Source: Lachnospiraceae bacterium (lineage in GTDB: Bacteria; Bacillota; Clostridia; Lachnospirales; Lachnospiraceae). Taken from it: DNA of 62,935 nucleotides. The notes below the pieces were generated by a model. That model saw only the letters and a program-made list of their open reading frames with translations, searched no databases and had not been told where the DNA came from. Numbering within the stretch: position 1 is the stretch's first letter; each line of letters opens with the position of its first letter. The translations under genes were made by a program, and so were the position numbers. Shown here one piece after another: positions 8,126 through 17,022 of the stretch. Where the stretch lies: assembly GCA_009774625.1 (NCBI GenBank), contig VSOB01000008.1:1-62935 (forward strand), written 5' to 3'.

Positions 8126-9223
8126 ATGCGAACCATTCGTAGACAACTTTCAGACATCAGTCTTTCCTATCCTCTGGACAGGGAAGTTCCTCTTTCCAAG
8201 GTGCTTTTTATGGACATCGAAACCACCGGCTTTGCCGCAAAAAGCTCCGTATTATATCTGATCGGCTGTGCCTATTATGAAAATGAGGCATGGCATACCA
8301 TTCAATGGCTGGCTACTTCTTACGAAGAAGAAAGGGAGGTCATTTCGGCTTTCTTTTCCTTTGCATCCGGATCCTATACACACCTGATTCATTTCAACGG
8401 AAACAACTTTGACCTGCCCTTTATTTTACAGAAATGTGCCCAGTACGGGCTTCCTTATGATTTTTCCGGCTTTATGGGAATCGATATTTACAAGCGGGTG
8501 GCTCCGTTGAAAGACTTTTTAAAACTGCCCAACTGCAAGCAGAAAACACTGGAGCAGTTTCTGGGAATCCATCGGGAGGATCCTTTTGACGGCGGGCAAC
8601 TGATCAGTATTTATCATGAATTTGTAAAAAACCAGACCGGGTTCGGGTACCAGGCCATCCTCTGTCATAACTATGACGATCTGGCCGGGATGTTCCATAT
8701 CCTCCCTGTCCTTGCCTACAGTGACCTGTTTTCCGAAAAGACCAAAGCCAAAAAAGTACAGGCCAATTACTATCAGGACATCAGCGGAAACAGACACCAG
8801 GAGCTTTTCATAAAGCTCAGTTTTCCCACGCCGCTTCCAAAAGAAATCTCCTGCGTCAGAAACGGCTGTTACTTTACCGGCAGCGGCACCACAGGAAACA
8901 TCCGGGTCCCTCTCTATGAAGAGGAAATGAAATATTTTTATTCCAATTACAGGGACTACTATTATCTTCCCATTGAGGATGTGGCCATTCACAAATCCAT
9001 TGCCTCTTTTGTAGACAAAGAAAACCGGGTACAGGCCAGGGCCCACACCTGTTATACCCGAAAATATTCGTCCTACCTCCCCCAATGGGATGTTTTATTT
9101 GAACCCTTCTTTAAACGGGATTACAAAAGCCCGGAGCTTTTTTTCGAGATTACCGATTCTTTCAAAAAAGACCGGAAAGCATTCCAGACCTATGCCCTTC
9201 ATATTCTTAAAAAGATGGTATAG
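8126..9223 (+). CDS. RNase H-like (YprB-type) exonuclease domain protein
   Basis: A 365-residue protein with a DEDD-type 3'-5' exonuclease fold of the RNase_H_2 family (PF13482). Visible metal-binding motifs are DIETTGF (about 30-36) and FNGNNFDLPF (about 92-101). The later acidic position is probably in NYDDLAGM. The substrate is unknown. I chose the ATG at 8126 because AGGAGG lies 12 bases upstream, whereas an in-frame ATG at 8099 has no binding site. It is divergent from the Rnf operon and stands alone on the plus strand. Confidence 0.75.
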   Translation: MRTIRRQLSDISLSYPLDREVPLSKVLFMDIETTGFAAKSSVLYLIGCAYYENEAWHTIQWLATSYEEEREVISAFFSFASGSYTHLIHFNGNNFDLPFILQKCAQYGLPYDFSGFMGIDIYKRVAPLKDFLKLPNCKQKTLEQFLGIHREDPFDGGQLISIYHEFVKNQTGFGYQAILCHNYDDLAGMFHILPVLAYSDLFSEKTKAKKVQANYYQDISGNRHQELFIKLSFPTPLPKEISCVRNGCYFTGSGTTGNIRVPLYEEEMKYFYSNYRDYYYLPIEDVAIHKSIASFVDKENRVQARAHTCYTRKYSSYLPQWDVLFEPFFKRDYKSPELFFEITDSFKKDRKAFQTYALHILKKMV

Positions 9224-9273
9224 GCATTTGTACATCACAGGCAGCAAACGATATATAAATTGACCTGCACATC

Positions 9274-9305
9274 AAAAAAGAATCCTGTTTCCAGGATTCT
9301 TTTTT
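9274..9305. terminator. Bidirectional terminator between the RNase H-like gene and cheR
   Basis: AAAAAAGAATCCTG and CAGGATTCTTTTTT form a perfect 14-base stem around a 4-base loop, so either strand ends in a T run. The cheR stop codon overlaps the end of the hairpin. Confidence 0.9.
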
Positions 9306-10080
9306 ATACTTTTTCATAGAAGAAAGAATTTTTCCTCTCCAGACCGATCTCCTTATAGTTGATAATCTGCTCCGTACTTCCGATAAACAGAATGCCTCCT
9401 TTGGCAAGACTCTGCTGAAACTTGACAAACACTTCGTCTTTGGCTTCTTCTGTGAAATAAATGAGCACATTTCTGCAAACAATCATATGATAACTGGTAG
9501 GATATGTATCCTTCAGAAGATTGTGTTCCTTAAATTCCACACGTGACTTGATCTCATCGGAGATCTGCCAGGAAAGTCCTACTTTCGTGAAATATTTCTT
9601 TTTCAGATCCGCCGGAACACTTGCAATGCTCTTTTCCGAGTACAAACCCACCTTGGCTTTGGCAATCACCTGTTTATCCAGATCCGTAGCAAAAATCCGG
9701 ATCTGGTTCAGCGGCAGATGTCTGGACAGCGCCATCACCAGGGAATACGGCTCATCTCCTGTGGAGCAGGCTGCACTCCATATTTTCAGATTCTTGCCAA
9801 ACTTGCGGATCAGTTCAGGAATCACATCCCTGTCCATCACATCCCACTGGGACGGATTCCGGTAAAACTCCGACACATTAATCGTCAGATAATTGACAAA
9901 CTCCTCAAACCTGTCCTTATCGGTTTTCAAAACCTGTACATAATTTTCATAGCCAACGATCCGATGTTTTGCAATCAACGTGTCGATACGCCGCTTCATC
10001 TGCTTTTCTTTATACGCATTTAAATTAATTTTTGTTAAATCAAAAACCGCTTTTTTAAAATATTCGTAATCGTATGCCAC
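9304..10080 (-). CDS. cheR: CheR chemoreceptor methyltransferase
   Basis: A 258-residue protein that transfers methyl groups from SAM to glutamates of chemoreceptors. The N-terminal helical domain (about 1-75) precedes the Rossmann core with ACSTGDEPYSLVM (motif I region), FATDLDK and CRNVLIYF. The start is GTG, preceded by GAGGAG 8 bases upstream. It lies 22 bases after rpsA, an unusual partner, and away from other che genes. A chemoreceptor is encoded about 19 kb away at 28.6-30.3 kb. Confidence 0.93.
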   Translation of the reverse strand: MAYDYEYFKKAVFDLTKINLNAYKEKQMKRRIDTLIAKHRIVGYENYVQVLKTDKDRFEEFVNYLTINVSEFYRNPSQWDVMDRDVIPELIRKFGKNLKIWSAACSTGDEPYSLVMALSRHLPLNQIRIFATDLDKQVIAKAKVGLYSEKSIASVPADLKKKYFTKVGLSWQISDEIKSRVEFKEHNLLKDTYPTSYHMIVCRNVLIYFTEEAKDEVFVKFQQSLAKGGILFIGSTEQIINYKEIGLERKNSFFYEKV

Positions 10081-10102
10081 GTTTTTTGCTCCTCAAAAAC
10101 TA

Positions 10103-11248
10103 TTATTTTTCAGCAGCTTCATCCTGAGCAATCACTGCATCAATATCAACGGAAACTACATCCGCATCTTCTTCTTTTACTTCTTCCTTCTGCTCCGTAA
10201 CCAGCAGTGCCTTGATGCTCAGACTGATCTTTCTGCTCTCTTCATTGAAGTCTACAATTTTAGCGGTAACACGCTCGCCGATTTTCAGTACATCCGAAGG
10301 TTTTTCCACATGCTCCCTGGAGATCTGAGATACATGCAGCAATGCGTCCACGCCGGTCTCCAGCTCTACAAATGCGCCAAAATCCGTCATCCTGGCCACA
10401 GTACCTGTTACCACATTGCCTGCCGCATACTTGGAAGCAGCATCTTTCCACGGATTTGCATCTGCAAATTTCAGGCTCAGCGCTATCTTTGTACCGGAAA
10501 TCTCTTTGATCAGCGCCTTTACTTCATCACCGACTTTGAATACCTTTCTGGGATTTTCCACTCTGCCCCAGGACATCTCGGAAATATGCAGCAGGCCATC
10601 CACACCGCCCAGATCGATAAACACGCCGAAATCCGTCACATTTTTAACCGTACCTGTTACGGTATCGCCCTCTTTGATCTTTTCAAACAATGCCTTCTGC
10701 ATCTCTGCCTTTCTGGCAAGAATCAACTGCTTCCGGTCACCGATGTATCTTCTTCTCTTCGGATTGTATTCGCTGATTACAAATTCAATATCCTGTCCGG
10801 CATATTTGGTCAGATCCTTTTCATAGGTATCCGATACCAGACTTGCAGGAATAAAGATCCTGACTTCTTCCACAATAACGCTCAGGCCGCCATCCAGCAC
10901 CTGTGCCACCTTTGCCGTTAACACTTCCTGATTATTGTATGCTTCCTCTATGCGTTTATTGCCTCTGTCGGCTGCAAGACGCTTATACGTTAAAAGAACC
11001 TGACCCTCACCGTCATTTACTTTGAACACTTTCACTTCCATTGTGTCGCCCACATGTAATACGGTTGTCAGATCAATATTCGGTTCATTGGTGTATTCAT
11101 TTCTGGTAAGAATGCCGTCGGACTTATAACCAATATTAAGAATCGCCTCATCAGGCTTCACATCAATGACTGTGCCTTCCACAACCTCTCCTGCATGTAT
11201 AGTTTTAAATGATTCATCTAACATTTGTTCAAAAGTTAACTCTGACAT
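10103..11248 (-). CDS. rpsA: Ribosomal protein S1 homologue (S1 repeat protein)
   Basis: 381 residues with four S1 RNA-binding repeats: GEVVEGTVIDVKPDEAILNIGYKSDG, a divergent second repeat, GDTVTGTVKNVTDFGVFIDLGGVDGLLHISE and GNVVTGTVARMTDFGAFVELETGVDALLHVSQ. An acidic tail follows. It helps the 30S subunit bind mRNA. I chose the ATG at 11246-11248 because GAGGAGG lies 9 bases upstream, inside the end of ispH; the reading frames overlap by 20 bases. In some Clostridia these two genes form one fused protein. Confidence 0.93.
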   Translation of the reverse strand: MSELTFEQMLDESFKTIHAGEVVEGTVIDVKPDEAILNIGYKSDGILTRNEYTNEPNIDLTTVLHVGDTMEVKVFKVNDGEGQVLLTYKRLAADRGNKRIEEAYNNQEVLTAKVAQVLDGGLSVIVEEVRIFIPASLVSDTYEKDLTKYAGQDIEFVISEYNPKRRRYIGDRKQLILARKAEMQKALFEKIKEGDTVTGTVKNVTDFGVFIDLGGVDGLLHISEMSWGRVENPRKVFKVGDEVKALIKEISGTKIALSLKFADANPWKDAASKYAAGNVVTGTVARMTDFGAFVELETGVDALLHVSQISREHVEKPSDVLKIGERVTAKIVDFNEESRKISLSIKALLVTEQKEEVKEEDADVVSVDIDAVIAQDEAAEK

Positions 11249-12074
11249 AATTTTGAACCTCCTCAATAATATAATTCGGGGTCGATGCCCCTGCAGTAAT
11301 ACCTACTCGAAAAACAGAATCAGGGAAGTCTAATTGCAAGTCATCCAGTGTCTGTATAAAACAGGTATACTCACATTCCTTTCTGCATATCTCATACAGC
11401 TTTCTTGTATTGGAACTGTGAGTTCCGCCTATTACTATCATAGCATCAACTTGAGAAGCAATCAACTTTGCTTCCGCCTGTCTCTCCTCAGTTGCGTTGC
11501 AGATGGTATTCGCAACACTAATATTGTAACCTTTTTTTTGAATAATTTCAACTAAATCTTGAAATTTATTGTAGTTAAATGTCGTCTGGGACACGAGGCA
11601 CACATCTTTTCCCGCCGGACAGTCCAGATTTTCAGCCTCTTTTTCCGTTTCCACCACGATCGCAGGCGTTTCTGACCAGCCCATGATCCCCTCTACTTCC
11701 GGGTGACCCGGATTGCCGATAATAACAATCTGCTTTCCTGCCCCGCTCTCCTTTTCCACAATCCTGTGAATCCGTTTAACAAAGGGACAGGTTGCATCCA
11801 CACAGGTAAGGCCCTTTTCCTCAATCATCCGGCACACACGTTTTGGCACACCGTGAGACCGTATGATTACGGTTCCTTCCTGCAGATCCTCCAGTTCCTC
11901 TTCCTGAAGCACCCTGACGCCCTTTTCCTCCAGATCCTGTACCACCGCTTCATTATGAATAATCGGTCCATAGGTATAAATCTGTCCGCCACACTTAACC
12001 TGCTGATAAACCGTATCCACAGCCCGCCTGACGCCAAAACAGAAACCGGCGCTCTTTGCCAGTATCACTTCCAT
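11229..12074 (-). CDS. ispH: 4-hydroxy-3-methylbut-2-enyl diphosphate reductase
   Basis: Last enzyme of the MEP isoprenoid pathway, making IPP and DMAPP with a [4Fe-4S] cluster. The 281-residue protein shows the three cysteine ligands at C12 (GFCFGVRRAVD), in ATCPFV and in NTICNATEERQ, plus the TTFN and GTHSSNT motifs. The start at 12074 gives the usual MEVILAKSAGFCFGV N-terminus. It begins 14 bases after cmk and overlaps rpsA. Confidence 0.95.
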   Translation of the reverse strand: MEVILAKSAGFCFGVRRAVDTVYQQVKCGGQIYTYGPIIHNEAVVQDLEEKGVRVLQEEELEDLQEGTVIIRSHGVPKRVCRMIEEKGLTCVDATCPFVKRIHRIVEKESGAGKQIVIIGNPGHPEVEGIMGWSETPAIVVETEKEAENLDCPAGKDVCLVSQTTFNYNKFQDLVEIIQKKGYNISVANTICNATEERQAEAKLIASQVDAMIVIGGTHSSNTRKLYEICRKECEYTCFIQTLDDLQLDFPDSVFRVGITAGASTPNYIIEEVQNYVRVNF

Positions 12075-12088
12075 CCGATCTTTTCCTT

Positions 12089-12748
12089 TCAGCACAAATC
12101 AATGACTGCATCCACAGCCTGGTCGATGGTCATATCGGAAGTATCGATCAGCACCGCATCTTCCGCCTGACGCAGAGGTGAAATTTCTCTTGTCATATCC
12201 TTATGATCTCTCTCCCGGATATCCGCTTCTATTTCCGAAAGACTGCACGGTTCCCCCCTGGCAGTCAGCTCATCAAACCGCCGTCTGGCCCGCACCGAAA
12301 CACCGGCCGTCAGATATACCTTTACCTTTGCATCCGGCAGAACGCAGGTGCCGATGTCTCTGCCATCCATTACCACATTTTCCTCCCTGGCAAGCGCCTG
12401 CTGCAGCTTCACCAGCTTTTCTCTCACCTTCGGATTGACAGAACTGCCCGATGCCATATTGCCCACTTCCTCAGTGCGGATCAGCCCATTTACATTTTCT
12501 CCGTTTAACAGCACCACCTGTTCTCCGTTTTCATACCGGATGGTAATATCCGCTTCTTCGCACAGGGTGCTGATCTTTTCCGTTTCTTCCGGTCTTACCT
12601 TCTGACGCAGTAAAAACAGGGCCATCGCCCGGTACATGGCACCTGTATCCACATAAATATAATTCAGCTTTGCCGCAATCTGTTTTGCTATGGTACTCTT
12701 TCCTGCTCCTGCAGGCCCGTCAATCGCAATTGCAATCGTATCACTCAT
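12089..12748 (-). CDS. cmk: Cytidylate kinase
   Basis: A 219-residue CMP/dCMP kinase. The P-loop IDGPAGAGKST is at the N-terminus, followed by YVDTGAMYRA. GRDIGTCVLPDAKVKVYLTA marks the NMP-binding part. The start at 12748 is preceded by GGGAGG. It is followed by ispH and rpsA and preceded by the flavoprotein gene with a 13-base gap, a common clostridial arrangement. Confidence 0.95.
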   Translation of the reverse strand: MSDTIAIAIDGPAGAGKSTIAKQIAAKLNYIYVDTGAMYRAMALFLLRQKVRPEETEKISTLCEEADITIRYENGEQVVLLNGENVNGLIRTEEVGNMASGSSVNPKVREKLVKLQQALAREENVVMDGRDIGTCVLPDAKVKVYLTAGVSVRARRRFDELTARGEPCSLSEIEADIRERDHKDMTREISPLRQAEDAVLIDTSDMTIDQAVDAVIDLC

Positions 12749-12761
12749 CTTCTGCCTCCCG

Positions 12762-14015
12762 TTATTCTTTCTGCCCCTGAAGGGCCGCATGTTCTCCCGC
12801 CAGATAACCTGTAGACCAGGCGATCTGCAGATTAAAGCCTCCGGTCAGTCCGTCCAGATCCAAAACCTCACCTGCAAAATACAGCCCCTGCAGCTTTACG
12901 GACTCCATCGTGGAGGGATTGACCTCTTTTACATGTATGCCGCCCCTTGTCACAATGGCTTCCGTATAATCTCCCGTTCCGGTAATATGCATCTGCCAGT
13001 TTTTGATCAGGGACACAAACCGTCTCCGCTCTTCTCTGGTGATCTCATTGACCGGCCTGTCCGGACAAATGCCGGACAGACGTATCATTACCGGAATCAG
13101 TCTTACCGGGAAAAGACCGCCCAGAACGTTTTTAAAACGCCGGTTCTCTTTCCCTTCAAAATCCCGGAGTATCCGTTTATCCAACTGCTCCTCTGTCAGT
13201 GCCGGTTTCAGATCCAGCCTCAAAAGACAGCCCTCCTGCTTCTCTTTTTCTCCATAATAACTGCCTGCACTCAGAATCAGAGGACCGCTGACACCATAAT
13301 GGGTGAAGAGCATCTCGCCGAATCCTTCATACAGAATCTTTCCGCTTTTCTCAGCCAGCAGAAATGCCCGGATATTTTTCAGAGAAAGCCCCTGCAGCTC
13401 CTTGGGTTCCTGTTCCCGGACTGCCAGTGGCACAAGCGCCGGCGCCGTCTTTACAATCGTATGTCCCAGACGCTCCGCCATCTTATAACCGTCCCCGGTG
13501 GAACCGGTAGTCGGATAAGAAAGCCCTCCTGTAGCTATGATCACGGCATCTCCTGCCACCGTTTTACCGTCTGCCAGAACCACACCGCTTACCCGGCCCC
13601 TTTCTTCCGTAATCTCTCTTACCTCCGTATGCAGCCGGACCGCCGCTCCATATTCCTTTAACTTCCGTTCCAATGTCCGGATTACATCCGAAGCATGGTC
13701 CGATACGGGAAAGACCCGATTGCCCCGTTCTGTTTTCAAAGGACAGCCATTCTGCTCAAAAAAATCCATTGCCATAAAATTGGAAAACCCATAAAAGGCA
13801 CTGTATAAAAATTTTCGATTGTGTACAACACTGGCAAACAGATCTTCCGTATCACAGGCATTGGTCAGATTGCAGCGGCCCTTTCCCGTAATATATAATT
13901 TTTTCCCGGCCTTCTCATTTTTCTCCAGCAAAAGCACCCTGGCGCCGCATTCCGCCGCACGGCAGGCTGCCATCATACCGGCCGCTCCTGCGCCGATGAC
14001 AATCACTTTTCCCAT
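12762..14015 (-). CDS. HI0933/BaiN-family FAD-dependent oxidoreductase
   Basis: A 417-residue flavoprotein with the FAD dinucleotide fold GAGAAGMMAACRAAECG at its start. GKKLYITGKGRCNLTN follows near residue 40, and a C-terminal FAD contact FAGEVLDLDGLTGGFNLQIAWSTG. The family (PF03486) includes a bile-acid-related flavoprotein, but the physiological substrate of most members, including this one, is unknown. Confidence 0.9.
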   Translation of the reverse strand: MGKVIVIGAGAAGMMAACRAAECGARVLLLEKNEKAGKKLYITGKGRCNLTNACDTEDLFASVVHNRKFLYSAFYGFSNFMAMDFFEQNGCPLKTERGNRVFPVSDHASDVIRTLERKLKEYGAAVRLHTEVREITEERGRVSGVVLADGKTVAGDAVIIATGGLSYPTTGSTGDGYKMAERLGHTIVKTAPALVPLAVREQEPKELQGLSLKNIRAFLLAEKSGKILYEGFGEMLFTHYGVSGPLILSAGSYYGEKEKQEGCLLRLDLKPALTEEQLDKRILRDFEGKENRRFKNVLGGLFPVRLIPVMIRLSGICPDRPVNEITREERRRFVSLIKNWQMHITGTGDYTEAIVTRGGIHVKEVNPSTMESVKLQGLYFAGEVLDLDGLTGGFNLQIAWSTGYLAGEHAALQGQKE

Positions 14016-14036
14016 CTTATTTCTTCCATTCTGCCG

Positions 14037-14933
14037 CTATACAGGCTCTTCCCCGATATAGTTAATTTCATCATTCAGATATACCTGATAATTATTCCAC
14101 GCTTCTTCCAGCATTTCCAGCTCCTGTCTGACCTCCTCCGGCCGCTTCATACAAAGCGCCACTACCAGCGCATTGATCACACTTAAAGGCGCCACCAGAG
14201 AATCCACGATAGATACCATATCACTTCTGGCCAGCAGATTACAGGAGGAATACAGGTTCATGGGCGAATGTACACTGTCCGTCACGGCAATGACTCTGGC
14301 ATTTCTGTCATTGGCAAATTCCATGGCTTTCAGCGTCCGCATGGAATATCTGGGAAAGCTGATCCCGATCAGCACATCCTCTTCATTGATCCGAAGCATC
14401 TGTTCAAAGACCTCGCTGATGCTGCTGGTCCGGACCAGACGCACATTGCCCCGGATCATATGCAGATAGAAGCTGAGAAAATCAGCCAGCGGTTCACAGC
14501 TCCGGATTCCGATAATATAAACGGTTCTTGCTTCCAGTATACAGTCCACCGCCATCTCAAAAGCGGAAGTATCCAGATTTTCGATCGTATCCTGAATCTT
14601 TTCCATATCAGAAGAAAGCACGGCGCTGACAATCTCTGACTGGGTGCTTTTCCCGTATTTTACATGCATCTTCTGTACAGTATTCAGCTTGCTGCGCACC
14701 CATGCCTCCAGTGCCTTCTGAAACTCAGGATATCCCTCATATCCCAGTCCAGACGCAAAGCGGACCACTGTAGACTCACTGATGTTCAAATTTTCTCCCA
14801 GCCTGGCCGCAGTCATAAACACAGCCTGATCATACTGCTCCATGATAAACGCCGCAATTCTTTTCTGGCTCTTACTCATGGAAGCATATCTCTCCTGTAT
14901 CCGGGTGATCACATCTTCTCTGCCCTCTCCCAT
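14037..14933 (-). CDS. MurR/RpiR-family transcriptional regulator
   Basis: 298 residues. The N-terminal HTH_6 domain (about 1-77) contains LGENLNISESTVVRFASGLGYEGYPEFQ. A SIS domain (about 115-250) binds phosphosugars in family members (IGIRSCEPLADFLSFYLHM, ISFPRYSMRTLKAMEFA). It probably regulates sugar or amino-sugar genes, but no obvious target adjoins it. It starts 2 bases after the TetR gene, so both probably come from the promoter at 15536-15564. Confidence 0.9.
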   Translation of the reverse strand: MGEGREDVITRIQERYASMSKSQKRIAAFIMEQYDQAVFMTAARLGENLNISESTVVRFASGLGYEGYPEFQKALEAWVRSKLNTVQKMHVKYGKSTQSEIVSAVLSSDMEKIQDTIENLDTSAFEMAVDCILEARTVYIIGIRSCEPLADFLSFYLHMIRGNVRLVRTSSISEVFEQMLRINEEDVLIGISFPRYSMRTLKAMEFANDRNARVIAVTDSVHSPMNLYSSCNLLARSDMVSIVDSLVAPLSVINALVVALCMKRPEEVRQELEMLEEAWNNYQVYLNDEINYIGEEPV

Positions 14934-14935
14934 AG

Positions 14936-15493
14936 CTATTTCATCGCTTCCGTATACGCCTGATAAATGCTGACCAGCAGCGCTTCTGTTTCTGTCTCCG
15001 ACAGATCAAAATCCCCTGTCAGCGCCATACAGGCACTGCCATGAATGAAAATCCAGAGTTTCATAAAAAGTTCTCCCGGATTTCTGGCTCCCTTTGCCGC
15101 AGCCCGCGCCACCTCTCTGCCCACCGTTCCCTTTTCTCCGTTGAGCAGCTCGTACATACTCTTTTCTCCCCGGTGCCCGGACATAAACAACAGACGGAAT
15201 ATATTCTTTTCCTTTGCTGCAAAAGAAATATATGCCATACCCAGATCAATAAACGGAAGCGATTCTTTCTGGGGATATGCCTCGCAAAACGCCGCAAAAT
15301 AAGCCGCTGCCCTGTTGTACACCTTTCCGATCAACTGGTCCATATTTTCATACAGCCGGAAAATGGGTTGGGTGGAACAGCCTGCTTTTGCCGCCAGCTT
15401 CCTTGCCGTAACCTGTTCAAAACCTTCTTCCTGCATCAGCGCAAAGGCACTGTCAAGGATCATACTCTCTGTAACACTCGCTTTTCTTGACAT
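14936..15493 (-). CDS. TetR/AcrR-family transcriptional regulator
   Basis: 185 residues with an N-terminal HTH (SVTESMILDSAFALMQEEGFEQVTARKLAAKAGCSTQPIFRLYENMDQL, about 6-55) and a TetR_C_33-like ligand-binding part. AAGGAGAG lies just before the ATG. A perfect palindrome over the promoter points to autorepression. The inducer and other targets are unknown. Confidence 0.9.
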   Translation of the reverse strand: MSRKASVTESMILDSAFALMQEEGFEQVTARKLAAKAGCSTQPIFRLYENMDQLIGKVYNRAAAYFAAFCEAYPQKESLPFIDLGMAYISFAAKEKNIFRLLFMSGHRGEKSMYELLNGEKGTVGREVARAAAKGARNPGELFMKLWIFIHGSACMALTGDFDLSETETEALLVSIYQAYTEAMK

Positions 15494-15522
15494 CGTTCTC
15501 TCCTTCCCATTCTTTCCTTTCT

Positions 15523-15538
15523 GATAACATATGTTATC
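15523..15538 (-). promoter_or_regulatory. Perfect 16-base palindrome, probable TetR operator
   Basis: GATAACATATGTTATC is a perfect dyad overlapping the -10 box of the TetR gene promoter. The position fits autoregulation by the adjacent TetR protein. Confidence 0.7.
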
Positions 15539-15564
15539 TTAGCCTTATTTCCACATATTGTCAA
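15536..15564 (-). promoter_or_regulatory. Promoter of the tetR-rpiR pair
   Basis: On the minus strand TTGACA (15559-15564), a 17-base spacer and TAAGAT (15536-15541) form a strong SigA-type promoter about 45 bases before the start codon. Confidence 0.8.
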
Positions 15565-15623
15565 GGCTCCACCCGGATCCGCCAGGACAAACCCATGAAA
15601 ATTGCCGGACTGTTCTTCCTGAT

Positions 15624-16934
15624 TCAATGATATGGCTGCGAAAACAGCACATATTGCCCCGGATAAATCAGATCCGGATTGCTGCCTCCATTCACTTCCA
15701 CAAAGCTCTGAAAAGGCTCCACCGGTATATCACAGGCTCCCCCATACTTTTCATACAATGTCCATAACGTTTCCCCCTCCTTTACACAATGCATATAAGG
15801 TACTCCGTGAAATGTTTCCATCATCACAGACAAGGTATGTTCCGGGATTTCTTTATACTCCGACTCCTTTCTGATACGGGAAGCCATATACCAGCCCCCT
15901 GCCCCTTCTTCCATCAGCGGAATTGCAAGCGTAACCTCATAAACATCCGTTGTCCCGGACCAAACCAGATAGTCATACCAGAAACCCTCTACCCGATGGC
16001 ACTTCCAGTCCGCTTCCCTGTCTGTACCCGAAGGCAGCAACAGCTCAAAGTCTGTCCCCACCGCCTCCACATACGAACGTATCTGAGCTTCCCCGGAAAA
16101 ATCCGCTTCCGGTATCTGACTGATCCAGACTCTCCCCTGATCCTGAGAAGGATCCTGCAGCAACTTCCAGTACCCGCTTTCAGCGGACCAGATCCGATAG
16201 TTGGCATTATCATACATGGGATATCCCTGTGCTTTCGTCACCCTTATAATATCTATCGAAGCCACTAATATCCGTTCTCCGGTATCTGCCCTGGTCACCA
16301 ATATATAATCCAGCTCCCACCAGCTTGTATCATCCTCTTTCCGCTCTGACATGCCTCCTCCGGTCAATACCAGCTCATATCTCCTTTTTTCCGGAGAAAG
16401 CTCCGGATAGTATAATAAAAAATCTTCCAGCGGCTGTTGAAAATACCCATCCCGGATCAGCGCCCTTGCCGTTTCCATCCCTTCATTAAATTCAGGGCAG
16501 TCCTCTCCCTCCACCCGATGCCACTTATCCTTCTGCTCCTGTTCCTCCGCTGTATACATATACGTGGAAAAAACAGGGACCCCAAAAGCTCTGGTGCCTC
16601 CTTTGGGTACTGAAAAACGGATATTGTTCAGATACAGTGTACTGACTTCTTCCTTCTTCCGGCTTCCATCCGTCTGCCCGGTTTCTATTGTCTCAGAATA
16701 AGTATCTTTTATATTGCAGGCCACTCCGGAGTATTCCTGATGCTCCGGAAAAGCCTGGCCGCTGTCTATCACCGGAATCGGCGCAAATCTGGTTCCCGGT
16801 ATGTCGCTGTTCTCCACCGCCGTAATGACAATTACTTCCACATCCCCTCCGCCGGAAAACAAACCGGCGCCGGTCAATACCCCTGCCAGAAACAACAAAA
16901 CAAACGCTGCCATTCCTGCTTTTCTTTTCCCCAT
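15624..16934 (-). CDS. Membrane-anchored LysM-domain protein of unknown function
   Basis: 436 residues from the ATG at 16934, which has AGGGGAG upstream. An N-terminal membrane segment (about 8-28) is followed by a long extracytoplasmic region I do not recognise, rich in W and acidic residues (CPEFNEGMETARALIRDGYF, WYDYLVWSGTTDVYEVTL). A C-terminal LysM domain (about 385-433; CVKEGETLWTLYEKYGG, NPDLIYPGQYVLF) should bind peptidoglycan. It may be a cell-wall-tethered surface protein. It stands between the TetR gene and the decarboxylase operon, separated from the latter by a terminator. Confidence 0.7.
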   Translation of the reverse strand: MGKRKAGMAAFVLLFLAGVLTGAGLFSGGGDVEVIVITAVENSDIPGTRFAPIPVIDSGQAFPEHQEYSGVACNIKDTYSETIETGQTDGSRKKEEVSTLYLNNIRFSVPKGGTRAFGVPVFSTYMYTAEEQEQKDKWHRVEGEDCPEFNEGMETARALIRDGYFQQPLEDFLLYYPELSPEKRRYELVLTGGGMSERKEDDTSWWELDYILVTRADTGERILVASIDIIRVTKAQGYPMYDNANYRIWSAESGYWKLLQDPSQDQGRVWISQIPEADFSGEAQIRSYVEAVGTDFELLLPSGTDREADWKCHRVEGFWYDYLVWSGTTDVYEVTLAIPLMEEGAGGWYMASRIRKESEYKEIPEHTLSVMMETFHGVPYMHCVKEGETLWTLYEKYGGACDIPVEPFQSFVEVNGGSNPDLIYPGQYVLFSQPYH

Positions 16935-16949
16935 AGTTCTCCCCTTATA

Positions 16950-16986
16950 TAATATAAACGCCGGAGAATCTTCTTCATTCTCCGGC
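16950..16986 (-). terminator. Terminator of the decarboxylase operon
   Basis: GCCGGAGAAT pairs perfectly with ATTCTCCGGC around a 7-base loop, followed on the minus strand by GTTTATATT. It lies 37 bases after the oadA stop and just before the LysM gene. Confidence 0.75.
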
Positions 16987-17022
16987 ATTTAAGATCATTT
17001 CTTTCCCAATCAGTTTTACGGA

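Noticed and set aside
14037..15493. RpiR and TetR genes as local controllers of the cmk-ispH-rpsA run
   Set aside because: They only share the strand and proximity. The housekeeping genes show no TetR palindrome or sugar link.
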